DNA of 64,000 nt, from contig JALLLS010000081.1 in the NCBI GenBank assembly GCA_025094145.1, forward strand, positions 1 to 64,000, read 5' to 3'. A model generated the notes under the pieces. That model did no database searches and was not told the DNA's origin. It saw only the letters and a program-made list of their open reading frames with translations. The number at the start of each line of letters is the position of its first letter. Within the stretch, counting starts at the first letter, position 1. Source of the stretch: Spinellus fusiger (taxonomy: Eukaryota; Mucoromycota; Mucoromycetes; Mucorales; Phycomycetaceae). This document shows, piece after piece, positions 10,158 to 20,600 of this stretch. Both the position numbers and the translations under genes were made by a program.

Positions 10158-11381
10158 ATGGATCTTCCCAAAACAACTCTGGAGGCTCCTCCCAAGCGAC
10201 CCCCGTCACCACCCACACCAACACCCACACCACCACTTGTAGCTCCCCTTTCTTATGCCAGAGCAGCTCAGAGAAGCGTCACTCGTCCTCCTATCAACCA
10301 TCGTGTTAAAGTAGTTATTGGGTCAGAACTCGCATGCGCGTCCTCAGGAATGGCGACTGGTACAATAGCTCATTCAGTCATGTTTGAGATTCTCCTTTCC
10401 GACAGTGCAGTTTACAATGCATTCTGGCCTGCCTTGAGCAAGATCTATCCCAGAGGCTCCTACTATGGCCTCACATCTAAGAAAAAAGACAACGTTGAGC
10501 ACGTTGAACTTCATTTCGGTGACAGAGCCTCTTGCGAGAAGGCCTGCACCTGTCCTATTATTGTCAATGGTGTGTTCATTTTGGCTCATCCTGTAGTTTC
10601 CTCTGAGGATAAGCTGCTTAGACTGAATGTCAACCAGCTCCCTCTGATCCCTTATCATGTTCTTGCTGCTGGTCTTCATGAGTGCCTTTCTCCCTTTGGT
10701 GTAGTCCAGGAGATTGTTGTATATGAGGACAACCTCTTCTACCGAGGCTCGGGTCATATTTACATGACTCGCCCTCCAAACTCAGAGAAACTTCTCAAGA
10801 CACTGAGTCATCGAGTGACTTATGATAGCAAGCATGAGCTCTTGGGTACTTGGTTACGCATGGGAGCCCACTACAGATACTGTAAAGCAATGGGTCATGA
10901 TGTGGCCAACTGCCCTAGTAAACCCAAAGAACTACGATTCTGCTTCTTATGCCACGCTGTAAGGCATTTGCAGTCCAAGTGTACCAGAATTCCACCCTCA
11001 GAGGCAGATCCTAGCACGCGCCAACAAAAAACTGTCTCTACTACTAACACTGACAGCCCCAAGGCTCTCCAGCCTCCAACAAACCCTTTAGCTAGGCCTA
11101 TAATCACTGCTTCAAAGACACCTGCTCTTACAACAGCTGGTACTCTAGAAGGAAGTTCACTCCCAAACCCACCCAACATTCAATACACTGCCCCAGGCAC
11201 TCTTGACTCACCTCTGCTGACCAAACAAATGGTATTTAAAGGGTACGAGCATGTGGATACTTCGAACCAAGAGGAGTTCTATGTGGACCCTTATGCTGAT
11301 AATAATGAAGAAGAGGAAGAAGAGGACTCGGACCTCGAGATAGGAAATGAAGAAGAGGAGACCCCACCACCATCTTTATGA
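10158..11381 (+). CDS. LINE ORF1 protein with CCHC-type zinc knuckles
   Basis: Intact 407-aa frame. A Pro-rich N-terminus is followed by a central RRM-like/chaperone region, then Cys-His motifs near residues 240-275 (YCKAMGHDVANC and CFLCHAVRHLQSKC), typical of LINE ORF1 nucleic-acid chaperones that coat the element RNA. The C-terminus is Pro/Thr-rich, then very acidic (a run of Glu and Asp). The stop TGA overlaps the ORF2 start in an ATGA arrangement, suggesting termination-reinitiation to make ORF2. The frame being intact while ORF2 is broken suggests recent decay or chance. Confidence 0.82.
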   Translation: MDLPKTTLEAPPKRPPSPPTPTPTPPLVAPLSYARAAQRSVTRPPINHRVKVVIGSELACASSGMATGTIAHSVMFEILLSDSAVYNAFWPALSKIYPRGSYYGLTSKKKDNVEHVELHFGDRASCEKACTCPIIVNGVFILAHPVVSSEDKLLRLNVNQLPLIPYHVLAAGLHECLSPFGVVQEIVVYEDNLFYRGSGHIYMTRPPNSEKLLKTLSHRVTYDSKHELLGTWLRMGAHYRYCKAMGHDVANCPSKPKELRFCFLCHAVRHLQSKCTRIPPSEADPSTRQQKTVSTTNTDSPKALQPPTNPLARPIITASKTPALTTAGTLEGSSLPNPPNIQYTAPGTLDSPLLTKQMVFKGYEHVDTSNQEEFYVDPYADNNEEEEEEDSDLEIGNEEEETPPPSL

Positions 11382-13676
11382 TTAGAGTAGCCTCTATGAA
11401 TTGCAGAGGGCTAGTGAAAACTGGTCACTCCAACACACACTCCTTATACATTAGATATCTACGCTCACTTAAACTCGACATCCTCGCCTTACAAGAAACC
11501 CACGCCTCCACCCTCCTTATGCAACACACCTTTGACCAACAATTCCGCACCAACTCCTCACTATGGTCACTTCACTGTGGCCTGGTATCATTATCTTCCG
11601 ACATCACATTCATTAACTCTCTTTTCAGCCTCTGTGGCCGCTGCATTACTGCTACAGTGGTGCATGCCAACAAGCTCTTCCTTCCTTTTCGCATCTGTGT
11701 GCTGTATACTCCGGCTACTCGCAAAGATCGCTATACTTTCCTTTCTTCTCTCCTTACCAACAGACACCTTCTTCCTTCATCCCCTTCTAACTTTATGTTG
11801 TTGGGTGATTTCAATTACTCATACACCTCCACCACCTCTCCTTCCAGACAAGCTCCAACTCCATGGTTACGGTACATAGAGTCATTCTTTAATGATTCTG
11901 TTACTGCCCATGGTGATAAACCCCTTCCTACCTTCCACCGTTCCTTTTCTTCTTCTACCATCGACTACATCTTCACCACTCCCGATCTCTTCTCTTCTCA
12001 TTCCTCAGCCTCCGTCACATACATCAACCAGCATTGGTCTGACCATTGCTTGGTATCCGCATCTTTCCTTTTCCCTGCCGCTCATGCCCTTGGTAAAGGC
12101 CTCTGGTGTGCTAATCCCCGTCTCGCCTATAACTCTTCCTTCACCACCGAGCTCAATACGCTCATTACTAACTACTTCCTAACCCTATCACCAACGGATT
12201 CTCCACAGATCCAATGGGATAACCTCAAGAAGTCAATCCGTCCTTTCATCTAGTCCTTTAACCGCCGTCCCTCTACCAACCTTGTCTCTCAAGAGAAACT
12301 CTTGCAGAGCAAGCGAGATCGCCTCATCCACCTCTTCCGCCACTCGCCCTCCCAGAAATTCCAGCTGCCAATCATTGAACGAATGTTGCAGTCTGTCCAG
12401 AAAGAACGGGTAGAGACCCAAGCCCTCCGAGCGGGTCGACACTGGAGAGAGCAGGGAGAAACCTCTGCTGGGTATTTGAAGCGTACCATCACCACCCGCC
12501 GATCCCGTAAGAATATGCCCAGCCTACACCACCCTACGACCAACACCCTATGCACCGACCCCAAGGATATGACAGAAGCAGCAGCATTCTATGACCAACT
12601 CTATGCTCCTGACCCTGTTTCTGACTCTGCCATCCACGACCTCCTATGCCATATGCCTCCCGATCTCACCCTTCATCCATCCTTGTCTTCTCTCCTTTCT
12701 GCTTGTTTTTCTCTGGCTGAGATCCGTTTGGCTGCCTCTCGTGCTCCAGCTACTAGTAGTCCTGGCCCTGATGGCTTACCTTACGAGATCTTAGTTCTCA
12801 TCATCACACATCCCTCCTGCTCCTTCCTGGTGGATAGAGTGTACAACCAGGCACTTCTCTCGGGGATTTTCCCTCCCTCGTGGCAAGAGACTTGTCTCAC
12901 TTTGCTACCAAAGAAAGGAGACCTTGCAGACTTGAAGAACTGGCGCCCCATCGCACTCATTAACACTGACGCCAAGGTTTTCACTAGGTTGATCAGTGGC
13001 CGTATGATCCCAGCTGCAGGTACCATTGTCTCACCTTACCAAACCGGTTTTGTTCGTGGACGGTTCATCGCGGATAATAGTCTTCTTACCAAGGCCATTA
13101 TGGAGCAGGCCCGTATCCAGAACTCTCCAGCCATAGGACTCTTGTTGGATCAGAAGAAGGCTTACGACAGGGTTCATCCTGATTATCTATGACAAGTCCT
13201 CCATCACTTTCGTTTTCCCCCTCCACTCATTACCTGCATCCGTAACCTCTTTTTTGCCACTAACATTAGAGTGAATGTCAATAGACATTTATCTCGACAT
13301 GTCAAACAATCCAGAGGTTTGCGCCAAGGAGATCCTCTCTCACCAGTCCTTTTCAATCTTGCCTTTGAACCTCTTCTACGCAGACTACTGCATGATGACC
13401 AGTTCATTGGCTTTTCACATCCACTTCCTTAACTCACCCAACCACTGCTCCTTCCCTTCCCCTCTCCGACACTTAGGATTCCCTCTCTACACCTTCTCCA
13501 AACAGAAACAATCCTTCCTTGACACTCTCCTTTTCTCTATACACTCTTCCTCTCACACCCATCTCTCTCGTGCTCTCTCCATCCGTGGAAGGGCAACTGT
13601 CCTCAACACCCTCATTCTCTCCAAGTTATGGCATGTTCTTCGTGTCATTTCTGTCCCTCTCACCTGTAATGACTAG
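11378..13676 (+). pseudogene. LINE ORF2 (endonuclease-reverse transcriptase), broken
   Basis: Residues 1-290 form the endonuclease (SMNCRGL, LALQETH, LLGDFNY, SSTIDYIF, HWSDHCLV, i.e. the Asn, Glu, Asp/Asn and His catalytic motifs). The frame is cut by TAG at 12251-12253, continues in the same frame through the RT fingers (SPGPDGLPYEIL, LLPKKGD, NWRPIALIN, LLLDQKKAYDRV), is cut again by TGA at 13190-13192, then runs on to RQGDPLSPVLFN. At about 13425-13470 it jumps from GFSHPLP to a different frame beginning RHLGFPLY. The catalytic YADD box and its surroundings are therefore deleted, and the 3' part is lost after about 13676. Confidence 0.88.
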
Positions 13677-14079
13677 TTTGTTCTTAGCAAATTATGAAAG
13701 TAATTTGGGCATCACCAATAGTCTTTTCCCAGACGAACTCATTATTCTACCATTAGTCCTAAACATTACAAGTCTCTCTTTTCCCGCTCTTATCTTTGTT
13801 CTTGGTTTTCGTATAATCATTAGATTGTTTATTAAATAATATAGAATTAGATCGCAGTATAGAACTCTCTGGTATAAATACTCGATGAATTGTTAAAATA
13901 AAACAATATCCTGATATCTGTTCCCTACCTGTACTCTGTCTTTGTCTTCTCTTGTTCCTTACTTTTGTTCTCTTCTTGTTCTCCCTACCTGTCCCTGACG
14001 CACAACACCTAGTACCTCTGCTTCTTTTCCCTGCCTCGACCCTGATCCTTACATCACCTTCCTCACCCAAATTCGCTCC
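13677..14079. other. Repeat-flanking DNA, no gene
   Basis: AT-rich sequence up to 13910, then a pyrimidine-rich stretch of TCTTCTCTTGTTCC-type sequence with a short block reading Asp-Pro-Tyr-Ile-Thr-Phe in the plus strand. I assign nothing here. Confidence 0.4.
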
Positions 14080-14082
14080 TTA

Positions 14083-14382
14083 ATGTCGAAATTCCTTCAA
14101 CATAGGATATTTCCTCCGGCCAAGCTTGCTACTATGTGCGTCCCTCTCAGTCAGAATGGACTTGCGCCCAGAGCTCTTCCTTGCTTTGAAACAGCTAGTT
14201 TCCCTATATCTCTTCACAATAAAGCTGACAGTGGGTTTACTGACACCAAACATGGCTGCAATATTCACTTGTCTGGTGTCATATTGGGTGGCCTCGTGTA
14301 CAATGAGTTTACGAGTAAGGTCGTCGATATTTTTCTTTCTGTTTCCAATGGGTTTGGTGGTTTGTTCAGTGGTGTTAGACAT
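14083..14382 (-). pseudogene. Tc1/mariner transposase, N-terminal fragment
   Basis: The ATG at 14382 opens MSNTTEQTTKP, then about 85 residues of the Tc1 helix-turn-helix region (VNIAAMFGVSKPTVSFIVKR) and the basic GRK linker. The open frame runs out in unrelated sequence. The same N-terminal block is found in the transposons at 30.5-31.9 kb, but this copy is diverged and lacks the whole DDE catalytic domain. Confidence 0.8.
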
Positions 14383-14711
14383 AATAGATATTATATCGGA
14401 AAAAGAAGAAATGAGGAATAAGAAATCCTGTGCCGGCACTCCGAGCCACACAGTGATTTATATTATTGTAATTTAGGGCAATGCAAGATCTTAGGAGGCT
14501 AGTAGGTCTCAGAGTGAGGTTGCTACGGACACAGGTTTCTTGGGACAGATAGTACACTTGGGGATGTACTGCGGTAGTCCTGATACAGAGGTAGCCAAAC
14601 AATAGAGAGACTTGGCGGGTGCAGAATGTGGCCAAGTGAGGTAGTGTGCTTGTAATAGATTGAACCAAGCAGGGAAACAGGACAACGGTAGCGGGTAACA
14701 AAATAAATAGA

Positions 14712-14790
14712 AAGAGTATCTAGGTCAACAAAATCAGACTTGCACGATATCTAGACAGCCTTTGCTTCTACGAATGGTACACAGTTACTG
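14712..14790 (-). repeat. Left arm of 79-bp inverted repeat
   Basis: Reverse complement of 15274-15352 with one mismatch, beginning AAGAGTATCTAGGTC and ending ACAGTTACTG. It is separated by about 480 bp from its partner. The right arm covers the intron end and exon-2 start of the small gene at 14996-15419. Confidence 0.9.
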
Positions 14791-14862
14791 TTTGAAAACT
14801 TCGATACAAGTTAAAAAGATACTGTTTATATAGCTAATATTTCAAGGAGTTGTGACTATTTG

Positions 14863-14891
14863 CCCTGAACGCTAAAGCCTAACGTTCAGGG
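14863..14891. repeat. Perfect 9-bp stem hairpin
   Basis: CCCTGAACG and CGTTCAGGG flank an 11-nt loop. It lies in the spacer of the 79-bp inverted repeat, downstream of the small minus-strand gene. It could be a terminator/processing hairpin or a transposon end relic; no function is assigned. Confidence 0.6.
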
Positions 14892-14995
14892 AGGTATTGT
14901 TTGTGTTTTTCATCTGCCTCAAAGTACTGTCAGGAGCGACTGACATTACTCACATTATCATAAATTTTCATACAATACTAAGAAATAAATATTGA

Positions 14996-15419
14996 TTATT
15001 TTTTTGTGCTGTCGTCTAAACCGATGCTCAGCTTGGTTCGTACAGTTTCTTCGGGATGGACTATAGTAATGCTGGTTTGTTCCTTGTTAAGAGTTTCATG
15101 TATATGAACTTGTTCTTTCAATTCAACTAGCAGGTACGCTAATAGTTCAAATACTCGTAGCCAATTATACGGCTCTTCATATTCGATTGGAATCCGCGCT
15201 GTTCGTGCCACCTTGTAGAGGTACTTGGTAGATTCCTCGTCATAGCTTGTTTCTGTTAAGGTGATCGTCCTTTCAGTAACTGTGTACCATTCGTAGAAGC
15301 AAGGGCTGTCTAGATATCGTGCAAGTCTGATTTTGTTGACCTAGATACTCTTAATAGCCTGCACACCAAAGATCTTAACCTGTCTCAATGTTTCAAAGCT
15401 TGCATCCATATTTGCCATT
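14996..15419 (-). CDS. Small hypothetical protein, two exons
   Basis: Exons 15381-15419 and 14996-15340 are joined across a 40-nt intron (GTTAAG...ATCTAG), giving 127 aa. The spliced product starts MANMDASFETLRQ and continues VNKIRLARYLDSP. It is soluble, with a central WLRVFELLAYLLVELKE helix, a Thr/Glu-rich middle and a Lys-Lys end. I recognise no family. Support for the model is the length of the open second exon upstream of any ATG, clean splice sites and phase agreement. Against it, the gene sits in a transposon-rich stretch, and the first 67 nt of exon 2 plus the intron end are duplicated as an inverted repeat at 14712-14790. It could be an accessory protein or captured fragment of a mobile element. 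Confidence 0.5.
15274..15352 (+). repeat. Right arm of 79-bp inverted repeat
   Basis: Partner of 14712-14790. The pair bounds a 641-bp unit. No clear target-site duplication is seen at the outer edges, although AATAG occurs close to both. Confidence 0.9.
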
Positions 15420-15589
15420 GTGAATCCTTTCAGCATTGAAATACACTATTTTCACTTATTATTGTCGCACTTTTAGAGAAAAATATGTCGCATTAATTAA
15501 TTAAAATTTGGCATAGTAAAAGATTTAAAGCTGGCGTATTCTAAGTACTTGAGGTTTTCTTACATTTTACTTTTCTTAATAATAATAAA

Positions 15590-16543
15590 ATGAATAACAT
15601 TGTGCACGAAGACGGCCAATTAAATCTCTATAATGATGAGGGAATAGCCGTTACAGTAGTGGAGATGGAGGTAGACGAGGAGACGTACCCCATTGAGACA
15701 GTTACAAATTTCGGGATGTACCTTGACCTCAAACCACCTGAGAAGCCAGAAAGAAAAACTGTACAACAATCTGTAGACAGAGATGTCAATACGGAAGAGG
15801 ATAACAGAGCTCCTGGCATCCACAGGCATTACAAAGATTCCGAAAAAGAGCAGTTGTTTGTGTTGATTTATGAAAGGGGCATGAGCGTCAGAGCTGCTGT
15901 ACTGAAGCTTCAAATCAACCCACGCACTGCTCAGCGATGGTATTCAAACGATCAGCAGAATCCACAGACACTTATTGCCAGAAAAGAAGGTAGTGGAAGG
16001 CCATTTGGTAGACCAGCACTACTGGACGATCAGCCCTCTTTAGTCCTGGGAGCAACATCTGCTCAGGACACTGTCAATATAAAAGTAAGACGGCCTTGAA
16101 TGCTACCTGTTTCAAAGAAGAGAAGAACTACCGGATCTGGTGGGCCTTCTCAAAAACAAAGCAAAGGCACTGCTACTGGCCACTATCTTAATTTCTTGAG
16201 CGATACAATGGATGTCATGGACAATTTTCCAGATGTTTTCAAGGACAATGACTTAATTATGGACAACGCCCCTATCCACATGAATGAAGACATTAAAAGC
16301 TTCATTGAAGACCATGAGTATAGATGTCTCTATCTTCCTTCATACTCACCAGAGTTGAATCCCATCGAGCAACTCTGGTCTGTTTGCAAAAGCAAATTGA
16401 AAAGAGAAAGACTCTTGGAAGAAGAAACACTGTCATCTAGAATCGCCGATGCATCTAATCAAGTTCTTCTCGGTGAGCTCAAAGGATTATGAAGATACTC
16501 TGTCGATAGATTTGATGATTGCTTACAAGAGAAGCCTCTTTAA
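15590..16543 (+). pseudogene. DDE_3-type transposase, internally deleted with in-frame stops
   Basis: The N-terminal part (169 codons) ends in a helix-turn-helix region typical of Mucoromycota DDE transposases (YKDSEKEQLFVLIYERG, AAVLKLQINPRTAQRW, GSGRP). The sequence then jumps to LVLGATSAQDTVNIK, so the segment with the first catalytic Asp is missing. In the same frame follow a TGA (16097-16099), the second Asp (LIMDNAPIHMNEDI), and the third catalytic acid in LPSYSPELNPIEQLWS. A further in-frame TGA at 16490-16492 precedes the natural-looking end RYSVDRFDDCL. The frame is preserved across all segments, so decay is recent. Weakly similar inverted GGCGTAT-type motifs near 15530 and 16580 may be its ends. 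Confidence 0.8.
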
Positions 16544-17107
16544 AAATAAAGCATTGATGTCGCATTTGTCGCATCCAACTTATACGCCATCTTTTAATTT
16601 ATCAATTGTAGAATAGGTGGAGATACGTCACCTATTCGCATGGATGGCTGTGACGAAGTGAGAGATATAGTGAAGTTGCTAAAAATGCCATATTTTAATA
16701 AAATAAGAAGTTCATCATATACTTGGATTCTTACAGAAGGGTGGTCTATACCCAAAGATCAAGTTTAGTTGTTGGTTCTTGCTCTGTTCCTGTTTTGTTC
16801 TCTTTGTTTGTCCCTTTTGTTGGTCCGTTGGTAGGAAGATTACCGTTCTCTGTTCTCTCGTGTCTCCACAGGTCTACTGTCAGAGTACCACTATCAGACT
16901 ACTACAACCATAGTTCCCACAGCCATAAGAACCGATTTCCCCCTACACACCACACAAGAGCTAACCCAACTCCCACAGATACAAGGGCAGCCAGCCTTCC
17001 CCGAGGTTCTGCGAGTCTCAAGACGAACCCCGTTGCCCAAATATACACAATCATAAAAATATTTTAATTCAATAATCTGTTTATTTCTTTATATATCCCA
17101 AACATCT
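16544..17107. other. Intergenic, transposon-flank remnant
   Basis: Repeated TGTCGCAT motifs (about 16556-16575) resemble those at 15462-15493 left of the transposase and could be element ends. From 16740 to 17050 the base composition is richer in C, with an open frame rich in His, Pro and Ser but no recognised similarity; it may be an old polyprotein remnant. Confidence 0.4.
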
Positions 17108-19336
17108 TTAGTTATATCTGGATTTCTTCTTTTCTTTCTCGGTTTGGAACCATGTTCTTGCAGGTCGAGAACGAATTTCTTCACTGTGTATGAGTAAGTT
17201 TTCACTTTTACGAAGTTCCATCTCGGCGTGTTTTAATGATCGCTCCTCCTTTTCTTCCGACATCACATCCTTAATCTGAGGTCCAAGGTCCTCAATTCTC
17301 TTCTTATAGCGTTGGATGGTCTCGGGTGATACAAGACGGTTCTTTACTTGTGAGTTGGCTGCTGATTTAATGGCCATTTTCAGCATCTTACGATCAGATT
17401 CACCGACAAGAGTAACAGATCTAAAGAAAGAATACAATACACATTTGTCAATAATTGAGGAATGAATGAACCTCATTTCTCCTTACCGTCCATTACGACC
17501 TGCTCTGGCAGTTCTACCCACACGATGGAGGTACTGTGCAAATTGAGTTGGCATGTTATAATTGATAACAGTCTCAATACCCTTGATATCAAGACCTCTA
17601 GCAGCCAAGTCAGTAGCCAACAGATAATCCACCTCATTATCACGGAATCGTTCCAGCGATTCTAGACGCTGTTCTTGAGTAAGGTTACCATGAAGCTCAG
17701 CTGCGTTCAGTCCCATTAGTCCAAACAAAATCTTCATTTGATGTGCTGCTGCCTTGGAGCGGAAAAACACAATCACTTTTGCTTTAAAGGTTTTACGACA
17801 CAAGGCCAGTAATACGGCTGATCTGTCGGCTTCACGGTGAGCACGAATACGCACAAACTCCTGGACAAGACGAGTAGCAGCCTGGTTACTAGAGTCGACA
17901 AAGAGACGAACAGGATTATTAAGAGACATACGAATCAACTGATCCACATTGTCTGTCATTGTAGCAGAGAAAAGCATGGTCTGTCTTGACTTGGGGCATG
18001 ACTTAATAATCTCTCCTAATTCATCTGCGAAACCATCTTCAAGCATTCTGTAATAATGGTAAATAGAACTGTTCAAAGGAGGGGGTGGACTTACCGATCG
18101 GCCTCATCCATGACTAAGATTTCACAACTGTCAAGACCAAAACCAGCAGAGTTTCTGACATGATCGATCAATCGACCAGGTGTAGCCACCACAACATCGG
18201 GCTTCAGCTTCAGTTCAGCTTCCTGTGTCTTTACACTAAGACCACCCACACAGAGACAGAAGGAGATGTCAGTGTAGGCACTGAGCTTAACAGCAACACT
18301 GTGTACTTGTGCAGCCAATTCACGTGTAGGACAGAGAATAAGTACACGGGTTGAAGCTACTTGGCGTGGACGGTAGAGAAGACGTTCTAAGATAGGGACA
18401 ATAAAGGCAGCTGTTTTGCCGGAACCTGTAACAGCACCACCACAAATATCTTTGCCTAACAATGCCACAGGAATTGTACGGGCTTGGATGGCAGTGGGCT
18501 TGATAAACCCAAGAGCAGCAAGTCCTTTGAGAATAGGGCGTGATAGGTTCATAGAAGAAAAGGATTGATGCTCGCGTGCTTCATTCTCTTCTTCGGGAGC
18601 AAAGTAAGCCTTCTTGCGCTGTTAAATGCAGATCCATGTTAGAAATGGGGTATTGAAATATCCGACCTATTTCATTTACCTCTTCTTCAAATTTTGCCTT
18701 TTCATCTTCATCTTCATCTTCACTCTGTCTTTCTGCATCTTCTACATTCTCTCCATCAGACACACCCTCTTCTTCAGTGTCGCTTGCTGAGTTGTCTTCC
18801 TGCTCTTCTTCCTGCTCTTCCACAGCACCACCACCAAATCCATCTTCAGCCAAATCCTCATCCTCAACAATCATAGCGTCTTTTTCTTCTTCCTCTTCCT
18901 CTTCCTCTTCCTTTTTTCCTTCTTCCTTGACTAATTTTGCCTTTTTGTTTTCTCTTCTCTTCTTGGCAATAATATCATCCAAAGATACTCCAGGCACACT
19001 ATTCCCCTTTCATTTGTTAAAGCAGGTAAATATCCCTTTGTTTAAAATATATCCACCACTGTCTCTTCCACCTACCTGGCTTGCCTTGAGCATACTCCGT
19101 GCAGCTGAGAAATCCCAAGCATGAACAGGGCCTACGGATCCACCACCATCATAGGCAAATGTGAATCCAGCATCAAAATCGGTAGGAGCTTGCTCTTTTC
19201 TGGCTCTCTTTTTTTCATTCTTCTTCTTTGGCTTGGACTCTACTTCCTCGATCACTTCTTCTTCTACTTCCTCAACAATATTGATAGTAGTATCGTCATC
19301 TTCAATGGTCATTACAAAGTCATCACGTTTCCCCAT
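17108..19336 (-). CDS. DRS1: ATP-dependent RNA helicase Drs1 (DDX27 family)
   Basis: Five exons, 19076-19336, 18680-19006, 18095-18618, 17487-18047, 17108-17420; 661 aa. Drs1 is a nucleolar DEAD-box helicase for 60S subunit assembly. After an acidic, low-complexity N-terminus and [10 protein letters not shown], the core shows the Q motif ([10 protein letters not shown]), motif I ([11 protein letters not shown]), Ia (PTRELAAQ), II (MDEADR), III (FSAT), IV-VI ([37 protein letters not shown]). The basic tail contains [13 protein letters not shown], matching the family C-terminus. Splicing inside DEADR|MLEDGF and NGR|SVTLVG restores conserved sequence exactly. The first intron acceptor (AAAG at 19007) was chosen by phase. 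Confidence 0.95.
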
Positions 19337-19925
19337 AGTGTTCTTAAAGTCTTGGGTGAGTAAGTGTGTGGGTTGAGAAGAGTTCTCGAGGATTGTGAAA
19401 AGTAGAGAACTTCAAAAAAAAGCAAGAGCGTGACTGTTTGTGACTTTCTCTTTGAGTGATGGATACAGTTCAAACTATTTTTTTTTATATATATTTTTGT
19501 GAGTGTTATGTCAGATCTATTTTTGAGTTTATTGATTGGCTTACTCAATGTGTAGGTAAAATAAATGTATTAGGCTATTACAGTCATAAATTACTAAAAT
19601 TATAGAGAATTACAATTATAGATAGAATTAAAGTTATAGGTAGAACTACAGGTATAAATGAGATTATAAGTATAGATAGAACTACAAGTATAAATGGAAT
19701 TAGGGTTTTATACACACCAGGAGATCTTTAGGATATAAAAGGAAATAGTCAAACTACAATTGTTTAAAAATGACAAATCGATTTGAAAAGGAATGAAAAT
19801 AAATTAAGATGTATTCATGTTAGTTCTTAAACAAATAAAGATTATGTAGATTTACCTGTAAATATCTGAATACTGGAGGAAACCACCTTCGATATGGCAA
19901 TATATTATAATATGAATACAAATAT
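19337..19925. other. AT-rich intergenic with degenerate short repeats
   Basis: From about 19595 to 19705 an imperfect unit (GATAGAACTACAAGTATAAATG and relatives) recurs several times. The rest is AT-rich with no gene seen. Confidence 0.5.
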
Positions 19926-20600
19926 CTATTCTTCTCGACAGAAAGGAACTGGTTGGCGGCGACCATTTAATCCCTCTTCTGCAATTGTATAGATATTCTT
20001 TGATGCATTCACATCTCTGTTCCAAACAATTCCGCAACTTTGGCAAGCGCAAATACTGTTGAAATTTATTAATACCTCGGTGAGGTTATGTGTGCTACAA
20101 GTGTGGCAGATCTTGAGAACAAAAAATAAAACAGAGTAACTGTTAGAAGAGCTTTTCATATTAGGTGAGAGATCAATCATGCTTACCCTCGATGTAAAGA
20201 ACTCATCGACATCAACCACAAGAAGATCACCATCCTTTTGTCTCTTTTTTCAATGATTGATATAAAATTCCTGGCAAACCAACACAATGGCCTTTAAACT
20301 TGACAGCATCTTTTACCTTTATTCCTGTGCCATAAGCAGCGACTGGCAGTTTGGTAGGATCGTACTCCAATCTTTTTAGGTCCCAACACCCCTTCTCACT
20401 AATAAAATAATAGTAAAAGCAATTAGTCCAAGATGTATTAATGTACTCTCTATGTGTGTATGTCGTATTACCCTTGCATTGGCATCTTCTTGCCTTTGCC
20501 TTTGTAATGGATTCACTGGGTTTATTATAGTAAAAAAATATACAATAGAAACTGAATAACATGTAAGACATAATAAACATACACAAACACTCACCATATC
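19926..20600 (-). pseudogene. Fanzor/TnpB-like RNA-guided nuclease remnant (C-terminal part)
   Basis: The C-terminal half of an OrfB/TnpB-Fanzor type protein is recognisable on the minus strand. It has LPVAAYGTG near 20310-20340, KFKGHCVGLPGILYQSLKK, VVDVDEFFTSR, then across a 75-nt intron (20112-20186) a zinc-ribbon pair ICHTC...CQSC and the RuvC-III signature WNRDVNASKNIY with its catalytic Asp. A one-base frameshift near 20240 separates the KKETKG segment from LLVVDVDEF. Upstream pieces (NPVNPLQRQ...; PTVVIW) suggest further exons, but the N-terminal two thirds, including the wedge and RuvC-I region, are not found. Fanzors are eukaryotic relatives of TnpB carried by mobile elements. Family assignment rests on the C-terminal motifs. 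Confidence 0.68.

Larger units (their letters stand above)
10061..13676 (+). mobile_element. Non-LTR retrotransposon (LINE), decayed
   Basis: The element has a 5' tandem-repeat leader, ORF1 with zinc knuckle, and ORF2 with an apurinic-type endonuclease followed by reverse transcriptase, all in plus orientation and in LINE order. It ends without an identifiable poly-A or 3' tail; the 3' end typical of the family (seen at 9.65 and 33.1 kb) is missing. Internal stops and a deletion make it inactive. Confidence 0.88.

Noticed and set aside
10374..11179. Minus-strand frames over LINE ORF1
   Set aside because: Antisense shadows; no domain.
14375..14701. Minus-strand 108-codon frame
   Set aside because: No ATG-supported domain; overlaps the transposon fragment in another frame and has transposon-flank composition.
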